A stretch of 5,690 bases of DNA, from NCBI GenBank assembly GCA_038324115.1, contig JBBQHQ010000150.1, positions 1-5,690 on the forward strand, in the 5' to 3' direction. Made by a program: the position numbers and the translations under genes. The stretch is from Gaiellasilicea sp038324115 (lineage in GTDB: Bacteria; Actinomycetota; Thermoleophilia; Gaiellales; Gaiellaceae). The notes under the pieces were generated by a model. It worked only from the letters and a program-made list of their open reading frames with translations, made no database searches and was not told the DNA's origin. Of this stretch, positions 1-5,690 are shown piece by piece (position 1 is the first letter of the stretch; every line of letters begins with the position of its first letter).

Positions 1-311
1 ACGCCGACGAGGGCCATCCCCGCCGCCTTGTCCGCGGAGATCCGCTCGCCCAGGATGACGACCGAGGCGAGGAGGACCGCGCTGTAGCCCACCCCGGTGA
101 CGATCGGGTAGATCGTCGAGAGCTTGTAGTGCCTGAGCGCACTCAGCCAGGCGAGGAAGCTGGCCGCGTAGAAGAGCCCGCCGAGAACGAGCCAGGGGTC
201 GCGGATCAGCTCGGCGAGCGAGCGGCCGGGCTGCGAGAGGGAGTTCCGGAGCAGCACGAGCCCGGTCGTGCTCAGCACGACGTAGACGGCGACGTAGGCG
301 GCGAGCCTCAT
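1..311 (-). CDS. Small EamA/SMR-fold membrane protein, ArnE/ArnF-like flippase subunit candidate (3' end beyond window)
   Basis: This reading frame starts at ATG (311-309) and is open to the left edge, giving 103 residues; family members usually have about 105-120, so only the last few are missing. Hydrophobic segments lie at about residues 2-22, 40-60 and 66-87, and a fourth begins near 94, which is the four-helix SMR layout. The third helix region (IYPIVTGVGY, then GERIS and GMALVG) aligns by eye with the EmrE segment around its GVG motif. The EmrE proton-coupling Glu in helix 1 has no acidic counterpart here, and the EmrE Trp63 position is Val71, so a drug/proton antiporter is unlikely. 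ArnE/ArnF-type proteins share this fold and help flip undecaprenyl-phosphate-linked aminoarabinose. A similar role with the nearby polyprenyl-phosphate glycosyltransferase is my inference. The start overlaps the methyltransferase stop (ATGA), and no clear Shine-Dalgarno precedes it, which suggests translational coupling. A general EamA transporter fragment is the alternative. Confidence 0.8.
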   Translation of the reverse strand, partial: MRLAAYVAVYVVLSTTGLVLLRNSLSQPGRSLAELIRDPWLVLGGLFYAASFLAWLSALRHYKLSTIYPIVTGVGYSAVLLASVVILGERISADKAAGMALVG

Positions 312-1201
312 AGGCGGCGGGCGTGGACGGTGACGATGTCTCGGAGCGAGAGGGGAAGCGTGACGCCGCTCAGGCGCGAGGCGCGCAGGCGCTCCGCCGC
401 TCGCTCGAGCGCGGCGAGGCCGACCATCGTGCGCAGCTTGTAGACGACGTAGTCGAGCGAGTAGACCGCCGAGTCGTAGGCCAGCCGCTCGACCCGGAAG
501 CCATGACCCTCGAGCAGGCGCCGGAGCGTGCCCGAGGTGAAGAAGTAGAGGTGGTGGCGCGGGGTCAGCAGGTGCCACCTCCTGCCCGAGAGGCGGGCCG
601 CGAGCGAGGCTGCGTCGCCGGTCGAGAGCGCGAGCAGGCCGCCGGGCTCCAGGAGCTCGCGGGCCCGCGCCACGTCGTCGCTCGGGTCGACGGCGTGCTC
701 GAGGTAGTCCCACATCGTCACGACCGAGGTGCTCTCGGGCTCGCGCTCGAGGTCGGCCAGCGTCGTCGTCGCGACCGAGACCCCGAGCTCGTCGCGCGCG
801 TGGGCGGTCATCGACTCGGCGATGTCGATCCCCTCCGCGTCCCAGCCGCGCTCGCGTGCCTCGGCGACGAAGAACCCGGCGGCCGCGCCGACGTCGAGCA
901 GTGACCGGCTTCCGTTCCCCAGGGCAAGCTGCTCCAGCCGGGCCAGGCGCTTGCGGGCGTTCAGCCGGTGCAGCTCGGCGTCGCCCAGGTAGTCGAGGTA
1001 CCCCTGACCCTTCGTGTCGCCGGCGTCGGCGGAGAAGTAGTCCTCGCCGTAGGTGGCGACGAGTTCGGCGGTGTCGGGAGGGTCGGCGCGGAAGAGCAGC
1101 CCACAGGCGGGGCAGAGGAGCACGTCGTGCCCGTCCTTCCGGTAGCGGCGGTCACGCTCGGGATCGACAGGCCCGGCGCAGAGGTTGCAGGTGGTGCTCA
1201 C
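308..1201 (-). CDS. Class I SAM-dependent methyltransferase with N-terminal zinc-ribbon-like knuckle
   Basis: The gene encodes 297 residues from GTG (1201-1199) to TGA (310-308). The N-terminus carries two CxxC pairs (C5/C8 and C30/C33), as expected for a small zinc-binding knuckle. A Rossmann methyltransferase domain follows: motif I is LLDVGAAAGFF (101-111), an acidic position (D125/D127 in EGIDIAES) follows strand 2, WDYLEHAVDP (164-173) is the usual motif after strand 4, and LEPGGLLALST (184-194) is the next strand region. The WHLLTPRHHLYFF stretch near 209-221 matches the segment before the last helix in Methyltransf_23-type enzymes of polysaccharide clusters. It should transfer methyl from SAM to a sugar or lipid-linked glycan in the cytoplasm; O-, N- or C-methylation cannot be decided. 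TylCIII/NovU-type sugar C-methyltransferases also have a cysteine knuckle but carry an extra C-terminal domain that is absent here. The start overlaps the glycosyltransferase stop as GTGA, and the stop overlaps the next gene as ATGA. The frame is open far upstream, but that part is an Arg-rich shadow of the glycosyltransferase gene. Confidence 0.9.
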   Translation of the reverse strand: MSTTCNLCAGPVDPERDRRYRKDGHDVLLCPACGLLFRADPPDTAELVATYGEDYFSADAGDTKGQGYLDYLGDAELHRLNARKRLARLEQLALGNGSRSLLDVGAAAGFFVAEARERGWDAEGIDIAESMTAHARDELGVSVATTTLADLEREPESTSVVTMWDYLEHAVDPSDDVARARELLEPGGLLALSTGDAASLAARLSGRRWHLLTPRHHLYFFTSGTLRRLLEGHGFRVERLAYDSAVYSLDYVVYKLRTMVGLAALERAAERLRASRLSGVTLPLSLRDIVTVHARRL

Positions 1202-2193
1202 GGCTGCGGGAACTCGTGCGTGACGATCATCCGCGGCGACTCGGCGGGTGCCTCGTCGAAGCCGACGAGGCCGCTGACGATGTAGAGCGGCCGAGCCTTG
1301 ACCTCGTCGTAGATCCGCCCGACGTACGCGCCGATCACACCGAGGACGAGCAGCTGCATCCCGCCGAGGAAGCTGACCATGACGAGGATCGAGGCCCAGC
1401 CCGGGACGGAGTAGGCGCCGACGAGCTTGAGCACGAGCGCGGTGACGCTCCCCGCGAAGGCGAGGCCCGAGAAGAGGAAGCCGAGGAGAAGGGCGAGCCG
1501 CAGCGGGACGTTCGAGAACGAGACGAGCGCGTCCATCGCGAGCTTCGTCATGCGGCGGGTCGTGTACTTCGTCTCGCCCCCGAACCGCTCGGCCGGCGGG
1601 CAGGGGACGCCGATCTGCCGGAAGCCGATCCAGGCGAACATCCCGCGCAGGTAGCGGCTCGACTCCCGCATCGACCGGAACGCCTCCAGGGCGCGCCGGT
1701 CGACGAGCCGGAAGTCGCCCGCGTACGGCGGCATCGTCACGCTCGAGAGCTTCCCCAGGAGCCGGTAGAACCCGCGCGCCGTCACCCGCTTGACGAAGGG
1801 CTCGCTCTCCCGGTCCTCGCGGACGGCGTAGACGACCTCGTAGCCCTCGCGCCAGCGGGCGAGCAGGTCCGGGATCAACTCCGGCGGGTGCTGCAGGTCG
1901 CCGTCCATGATCACAACGGCCTCGCCGGAGACGAGGTCGAGGCCGGCGCTGATCGCGGCCTGGTGGCCGAAGTTGCGGGAGAGCATGACGCCGCGGAAGC
2001 GTGGATCGGCGGCGGCCACCTCTGCGATCCGCTGCGCGCTCGTGTCGGTGCTGCCGTCGTCCACGAGCAGCACCTCCGCGTCGCCTCCGATCCCGTCGAG
2101 CACGGCCGCGAGCCGCCGTTGCAGCTCCGGGATCGCCTCCTCCTCGTTGTGGATCGGGACGACGACGCTGAGGAGCAGGCGCAGGCTGCTCAC
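1198..2193 (-). CDS. Family 2 glycosyltransferase, DPM1/GtrB/ArnC-like (polyprenyl-phosphate sugar transferase)
   Basis: The gene encodes 331 residues. The GT-A domain opens with SVVVPIHNEEE (residues 9-19), followed by LLVDDGSTD (42-50), the NFGHQAA segment (74-80) and the metal-binding DxD in MDGDLQHPPE (D97, D99). GDFRLVDRRALEA (159-171) and GETKY (206-210) are typical of DPM1-like enzymes that transfer a sugar from a nucleotide donor to undecaprenyl phosphate. Two hydrophobic helices follow at about 231-255 and 266-292, anchoring it in the inner membrane with the catalytic domain in the cytoplasm, as in ArnC and GtrB. I chose GTG 2193-2191 because the family motif begins eight residues later and this GTG forms a GTGA overlap with the upstream oxidoreductase stop. 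The longer frame from ATG 2265 adds 24 mostly Arg/Ala residues that belong to the overlapping gene. The sugar is unknown; glucose, mannose and modified sugars are all possible. Confidence 0.93.
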   Translation of the reverse strand: MSSLRLLLSVVVPIHNEEEAIPELQRRLAAVLDGIGGDAEVLLVDDGSTDTSAQRIAEVAAADPRFRGVMLSRNFGHQAAISAGLDLVSGEAVVIMDGDLQHPPELIPDLLARWREGYEVVYAVREDRESEPFVKRVTARGFYRLLGKLSSVTMPPYAGDFRLVDRRALEAFRSMRESSRYLRGMFAWIGFRQIGVPCPPAERFGGETKYTTRRMTKLAMDALVSFSNVPLRLALLLGFLFSGLAFAGSVTALVLKLVGAYSVPGWASILVMVSFLGGMQLLVLGVIGAYVGRIYDEVKARPLYIVSGLVGFDEAPAESPRMIVTHEFPQP

Positions 2194-4313
2194 GCCTGGA
2201 GCCCGGACTCGACGGCGAAGGCGATCCGCATCGCGCGCAGCTGCTCCTCGAGCGTGATCGGCCACTCACCGCCCTCGCGGACCGCGTCGGCGAGAGCCTC
2301 CAGCTCGCGGACGTGGCCCTTGTCCACGGTCCGAGAAGACCAGCCACCGCGGCGCCCGGCGACCTCCACGCTCCGGTAGTCGTCGAGCGTCACGACCGCC
2401 CCGTCGGCGAAGACCTCCATCCGCTCCTTGGGGTGGTCGCGGTGGCCGAGCGCCGTGTACGTGAGCGTGCACACCGACCCGTCCTCGTAGGAGACCGTGG
2501 CGACGAAGTTGTCGTTGCGGGCGAAGCGGGCGGAGTCGGGGCGGATCGCGGCCGCCTGGACGCCGGTGACTGCGGCGCCGGTGAGCGCGTCGAAGACGTC
2601 GTAGACGTGGCAGGCCTCGCCGATGTTGCGGCCGCCGCCTTCGGGGCCGTGCACCCAGTGCTCGAGCGGGATGTAGCCGGCGTTCATCCGGTAGCTGGCG
2701 ACGATCGGGGAGGTGCGGCCGGCGAGCAGCTCGCGGATGTGCTCGACCGCCGGCGAGAAGCGGCGGTTGAAGCCGGTCATCAGGAGGGGCACCTCGGTGC
2801 GGCCGGCGTAGAAGGCCTCGATCCCGGCGAGCTCCTCCTCGGAGAGCGCGAGCGGCTTCTCGACGAAGACGTGCTTGCCCGCCTCGAGCGCGGCGAGGGT
2901 CTGCGCCGCGTGGAGGTCGTGCCGGGTCGAGATCAGCACGAGGTCGATCTCGTCGTCCGCGAGCACGGCGTCGAGGTCGGTGGACGCGTAGGCGGCCTCC
3001 GCCTGCGCTGCGACCGCCTTCGCGGAGGTGCCCGTGCGGCTGACGACGGCTCGGAGCTCGAACCGGTCGCGCAGCTTCAGCAGGTTCGGCAGGTGCGTCC
3101 CCTGGGCGAAGCCCCCGGCGCCGACGAGGGCGACGCGGATGCGTCCCGCGGAGTCGCCCGCCGGCCGGAGCTGCACCGTCCGCGCGGGCTCCTCGGCGTC
3201 CTGGGGGTACTCGAGCAGCACGAGGAGCGGCTTCTCGCCCTCACCCTTGAGCGCCTCGTAGGCGGCGCCGGCGTCGTCGATCGGATAGCTCGCGCGCGTC
3301 AGCGGCTCAAGCGTGACACGGCCGCTCGCGAGCAGATCGAGGTAGGCCTCCATGTTCCGGTTCTCGGTCCAGCGCACGTAGCCGATCGGGTAGTCCTGGC
3401 CGAGCGCCTCGTAGACCTCGTCGTAGCGGCCCGGCCCGTACGAGGTGGACATGCGCAGCTCGAGCTCCTTCACATACATGTCGTGGCGGTTCAGCCCGAG
3501 CCCGACGTCGCCCACGATCACGACCCGGCCCTTCTTGCGGCAGGCCTGGAACGCCGTCGAGACGACCGCGTCGCTCGACGTCGCGGCCGTGACGATCACG
3601 GCATCGGCGCCGATCCCTTCGGTGAAGGCCACGGCCCGCTCCGCCGCGTCCTCGCCTTGGCGGACGGCGTGGGTCATCCCCGCCGCGAGGGCGATCTCGA
3701 TCCGGCGCTCGTCCGGGTCGGAGCCGATCACGCGGCAGCCGTTCGCGAGCAGGAGCTGGACGGTCAGCTGACCGAGCACGCCGAGGCCGATCACGAGGAC
3801 GGTCTCGCCGAGCTCGGGCTCGGTCCGGCGCACGCCCTGAAGCGCGATCGCGCCGAGCGTCACCGTCGAGGCGTCGGCGGCCGAGAGCCCGTCGGGCACG
3901 CGGACGGCGAGGTTGACGGGGACGCTGATGAAGTCGGCGTGGTTCGCGATCCCCGCCCCGGCGCAGGCGACGCGGTCGCCGGGCGAGAAGCCCTCGACCT
4001 CGCTGCCCACCTCGACCACGGTGCCTGCCGCGGAATACCCGGTCGGGAGCCCGGCGGCGAGCTGGCCGCGCACGCGCTTGTAGACGCGGACGAAGCCCTG
4101 GTCGCGGGCGAGCTCGAGCGCCTTCTTCGCGTGGTGCGGCTGCTTGAGCGCGCGCCGGTAGAGCGGGAGGCCGGACATCTGGACGCCGGACATCTCGGTC
4201 CCGACGCTGACGCAGGAGCGCTCGACCCGGACGAGGAGCTCGCGGCGGCCGAGCGCCGGCGCCGGAACGTCCTCGACAACGACGCCGCCGGCCTTGACGA
4301 GCACCTGCTTCAC
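2190..4313 (-). CDS. Bi-domain oxidoreductase: zinc-less MDR dehydrogenase fused to Gfo/Idh/MocA oxidoreductase
   Basis: The gene encodes 707 residues, about twice the length of either parent family. Residues 1 to about 368 form an MDR (alcohol dehydrogenase-like) half with the nucleotide-binding motif VIGLGVLGQL (174-183) and an acidic D199 after the second strand, which favours NAD over NADP. The catalytic zinc ligands are not recognisable: the usual CGTD position reads VGTE (V37-E40), and the usual GHE reads GYS (G92-S94). After a charged linker (about 369-390), residues 391-707 form a Gfo/Idh/MocA half with VALVGAGGFA (394-403), VEKPLAL (484-490) and a catalytic-type histidine H569 in GEACHVYD. 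Such fusions occur in actinobacterial and proteobacterial polysaccharide clusters, and an NAD-dependent oxidation/reduction of a sugar intermediate is the reasonable guess; the substrate is unknown. GTG 4313 is chosen because it overlaps the asparagine synthase stop as GTGA and has AAGGAG eight bases upstream. The same frame is open to 5048, but that stretch is antisense-like, Arg/Pro-rich shadow of asnB. Confidence 0.92.
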   Translation of the reverse strand: MKQVLVKAGGVVVEDVPAPALGRRELLVRVERSCVSVGTEMSGVQMSGLPLYRRALKQPHHAKKALELARDQGFVRVYKRVRGQLAAGLPTGYSAAGTVVEVGSEVEGFSPGDRVACAGAGIANHADFISVPVNLAVRVPDGLSAADASTVTLGAIALQGVRRTEPELGETVLVIGLGVLGQLTVQLLLANGCRVIGSDPDERRIEIALAAGMTHAVRQGEDAAERAVAFTEGIGADAVIVTAATSSDAVVSTAFQACRKKGRVVIVGDVGLGLNRHDMYVKELELRMSTSYGPGRYDEVYEALGQDYPIGYVRWTENRNMEAYLDLLASGRVTLEPLTRASYPIDDAGAAYEALKGEGEKPLLVLLEYPQDAEEPARTVQLRPAGDSAGRIRVALVGAGGFAQGTHLPNLLKLRDRFELRAVVSRTGTSAKAVAAQAEAAYASTDLDAVLADDEIDLVLISTRHDLHAAQTLAALEAGKHVFVEKPLALSEEELAGIEAFYAGRTEVPLLMTGFNRRFSPAVEHIRELLAGRTSPIVASYRMNAGYIPLEHWVHGPEGGGRNIGEACHVYDVFDALTGAAVTGVQAAAIRPDSARFARNDNFVATVSYEDGSVCTLTYTALGHRDHPKERMEVFADGAVVTLDDYRSVEVAGRRGGWSSRTVDKGHVRELEALADAVREGGEWPITLEEQLRAMRIAFAVESGLQA

Positions 4314-5587
4314 GCGACGTACTCCTTCCACCAGAGGGCGAAGTTGAGGAGGTACCACACCTCGGTCCCGCGGCGCTCTTCGAAGTAGCGCAGCACCTCG
4401 TCGCGGTCGAGGAAGTCCGTCTGGTCGCAGAGGTCGGAGAGCGCGGTGCGCGCCTCGTCGCCGAGCCGGTCGAGGAACCACTCGTAGACGGGGACGCCGA
4501 AGCCCTGCTTGGGGCGGTCGATCAGCTCGTCGGGGATCACGCCCCGGACTGCTTTCTTGAGGATGTGCTTGAGGGTGCCCCCGTTGAGCTTCGTGCTCTC
4601 CGGGATGCTCATCGCGTAGGTGACGAACTCGTGGTCGAGGAACGGCACGCGGCCTTCGAGGCTGACGCCCATGCTCATCTTGTCCACGCGCATCAGGAGC
4701 AACTCGGGGAGGCGCATGTTCAGGTCGAGGTAGCTCATCCAGTTCAGGTGGGACTTCTCCCAGGCGCCGGCCTCGAAGCGCTCGCGGATCGGGCTCAGCG
4801 CCTCCCACGAGGTCAGTCCGCGCAGCTCGCCGCGCAGGCGGGGCGAGAGCAGCCGCTGCTTCTGCTGCTCCGTGAACGCCTCGGCGCCGCCCCAGAAGAT
4901 CGGCTGGCCGGCGCCGCCGCGGCGCAGGTACTCGACCTCGCGCCGGTCGCCCTTCTTCAGCGCGATCGCGAGCGCGACCCCGGCCCGCTTCGCCGCGCGC
5001 GCGACCGGGAGGTCGTCGGCCCGCTGGAGCCGGTGCAGCGTCCGCCACGAGGGGTACCCGCAGAAGAGCTCGTCCGAGCCCTCGCCAACCTGCGCCACGA
5101 CGACGCCGTTGTCCCGCGCGAGCTTCGAGAGGTAGTAGACGGGGACGCAGACCGGGTCGGCGATCGGCTCGTCCTGGAGCCGCACCATCTCGGGCAGGAA
5201 GTCGAGCAGGTCGTCCTGCGTGAGTCGCCGCTCGTGGTGCTCGGCGCCGATCCGCTCGGCCATCATCCGCGCGTAGTCGAACTCGTTGGTGTACGAGTCG
5301 TACTCGCCCTCGTAGCCGATCGCGAACGTCTTCACATGTGCCTCGTCCTCGGAGAAGAGCGCGGCGTTCGTGCTGGAGTCGATCCCGCCGGAGAGGAAGA
5401 CCCCGACGGGCACGTCGGCGACCTTGCGGTACCGGACGGAGGTGCGCAGGCGGTCCAGCAGGCCCGCCGCGATCTCGTCCTCAGGGACGCCCTCGAGCGG
5501 CTCGGTGTGATCCCAGACGTCCCAGTAGCGCTGCTCGCGGATGGCCCCGTCCTCCGAGATCCGCAGCCAGGTACCGCCCGGCAGCTT
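4310..5587 (-). CDS. asnB: Asparagine synthase (glutamine-hydrolysing), synthetase domain; 5' part interrupted near window edge
   Basis: The uninterrupted frame holds 425 codons before TGA (4312-4310) and covers the whole ATP-dependent synthetase (C-terminal) domain of an AsnB-type amidotransferase. The PP-loop VFLSGGIDSS lies at about 5369-5404, followed by GEGSDELFCGYP (near 5061), MSMGVSLEGRVPFLDHE (near 4630-4680) and RPKQGFGVP (near 4495-4520). AsnB enzymes activate a carboxylate with ATP and amidate it with ammonia from glutamine. In glycan clusters relatives amidate sugar acids or peptide-like substituents, so the substrate here need not be aspartate. The glutaminase domain would lie upstream, mostly outside the window. 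Reading upstream in the same frame meets TAG at 5590-5588. The first usable start after it is GTG 5413-5411, which would delete about 58 residues leading into the PP-loop; an AAGG lies about nine bases before it, probably by chance. The gene's stop overlaps the oxidoreductase start (GTGA). The family call is very secure; the 5' structure is not. Confidence 0.92.
   Translation of the reverse strand, partial: KLPGGTWLRISEDGAIREQRYWDVWDHTEPLEGVPEDEIAAGLLDRLRTSVRYRKVADVPVGVFLSGGIDSSTNAALFSEDEAHVKTFAIGYEGEYDSYTNEFDYARMMAERIGAEHHERRLTQDDLLDFLPEMVRLQDEPIADPVCVPVYYLSKLARDNGVVVAQVGEGSDELFCGYPSWRTLHRLQRADDLPVARAAKRAGVALAIALKKGDRREVEYLRRGGAGQPIFWGGAEAFTEQQKQRLLSPRLRGELRGLTSWEALSPIRERFEAGAWEKSHLNWMSYLDLNMRLPELLLMRVDKMSMGVSLEGRVPFLDHEFVTYAMSIPESTKLNGGTLKHILKKAVRGVIPDELIDRPKQGFGVPVYEWFLDRLGDEARTALSDLCDQTDFLDRDEVLRYFEERRGTEVWYLLNFALWWKEYVA
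4322..4327 (-). promoter_or_regulatory. Shine-Dalgarno sequence of the bi-domain oxidoreductase
   Basis: On the minus strand these bases read AAGGAG, eight bases before the GTG at 4313-4311. The site lies inside the end of the asparagine synthase gene. It decides the start of the oxidoreductase in preference to the long upstream open frame. It is the clearest ribosome binding site in the window; the three downstream genes have weak or no visible sites at their overlapping starts. Confidence 0.75.
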
Positions 5588-5690
5588 CTAGAACCCCGCG
5601 AAAACCAACAGAGGCGCCTGCGTCATCAGTAAGGAGAGGAAGTGGTAGAAGGCCACCTCGACCACGCGGCGCTCCTACACCAGGTCCTGA
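5588..5690 (-). pseudogene. asnB: Upstream continuation of the asparagine synthase frame, carrying two in-frame TAG codons
   Basis: The asnB frame continues recognisably past the TAG at 5590-5588. It reads FYHFLSLLMTQAPLLVFAGF, then the stop, then KLPGGTWLRI, which parallels the conserved AsnB segment normally reading like YHYLSFLVTPAP..LF.GI.KLPPG at the end of the glutaminase domain. A second TAG lies at 5677-5675, just before ERR. No frameshift is needed, so these look like single-base changes (for example AAG to TAG and GAG to TAG). Codons unusual for the neighbourhood (TTA, CCT, TTG, GTT) cluster here, and G+C drops to about 60% (62 of 103 counted). Low-quality sequence at a contig end is the likeliest cause; a true pseudogene is the alternative. 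Confidence 0.65.

Noticed and set aside
1..311. The left-edge gene as an EmrE-type multidrug exporter.
   Set aside because: No acidic residue exists in the first helix and the helix-3 Trp position is Val71, so the residues needed for proton-coupled drug export are missing.
856..2379. A 507-codon plus-strand open frame opposite the methyltransferase and glycosyltransferase.
   Set aside because: Highly Arg-rich, low-complexity translation without any recognisable domain, lying across two well-supported minus-strand genes and their junction.
2313..4388. A 691-codon open frame on the plus strand opposite the bi-domain oxidoreductase.
   Set aside because: Its product is rich in Arg, Asp, Val and His with no family motif, as expected for the antisense shadow of a high-GC gene; the minus-strand protein has clear domain motifs throughout.
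4314..5048. An upstream extension of the oxidoreductase frame that would give a 952-residue protein.
   Set aside because: The extra residues are Arg/Pro/Ala-rich and overlap conserved asnB sequence; GTG 4313 has a good Shine-Dalgarno and begins exactly where MDR similarity starts.
4565..5632. A 355-codon plus-strand open frame opposite asnB.
   Set aside because: It is antisense to strongly conserved asparagine synthase motifs and its product shows no family features.
5588..5690. TAG codons read as pyrrolysine or as recoded sense codons.
   Set aside because: All complete genes here end in TGA, so TAG reassignment cannot be tested locally, but two TAGs at non-catalytic positions together with other substitutions confined to the edge fit sequence error or decay better, and nothing else suggests recoding.

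Overview
The window is a dense, high-GC stretch (about 70% G+C by eye, not computed) whose recognisable genes all lie on the minus strand and read from the right edge to the left edge. The codon use, GTG starts and tight packing suggest a high-GC actinobacterial-type chromosome, possibly a Thermoleophilia-like soil lineage. That placement is an impression, because there is no rRNA or other marker gene here.

In transcription order (right to left) there are five genes. (1) The C-terminal part of a glutamine-hydrolysing asparagine synthase (AsnB family, 4310-5690), whose upstream part is interrupted by two in-frame TAG codons near the window edge. (2) A 707-residue bi-domain oxidoreductase (2190-4313): an MDR/alcohol-dehydrogenase-like half without the usual zinc ligands, fused to a Gfo/Idh/MocA half. 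(3) A family 2 polyprenyl-phosphate glycosyltransferase with two C-terminal membrane helices (1198-2193). (4) A class I SAM-dependent methyltransferase with an N-terminal four-cysteine zinc-ribbon-like knuckle (308-1201). (5) The N-terminal 103 residues of a small EamA/SMR-fold membrane protein (left edge to 311), resembling ArnE/ArnF-type lipid-linked sugar flippase subunits. Each of the four junctions is a 4-base GTGA or ATGA overlap, so the five genes look like one translationally coupled operon. No intergenic space remains for an internal terminator or promoter, and no stretch over 300 bases lacks a gene. I saw no RNA gene, mobile element or CRISPR array.

Together the genes fit a surface-glycan or glycolipid cluster. 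The glycosyltransferase would load a sugar onto undecaprenyl phosphate, the small membrane protein could help flip it, and the oxidoreductase, methyltransferase and asparagine-synthase-like amidotransferase would modify the sugar or an attached acid. Substrate and final product cannot be read from this window. The most unusual points are the broken AsnB frame at the right edge, the zinc-less oxidoreductase fusion, and the pairing of a DPM1/ArnC-like transferase with an SMR-fold protein lacking the drug-transport residues.
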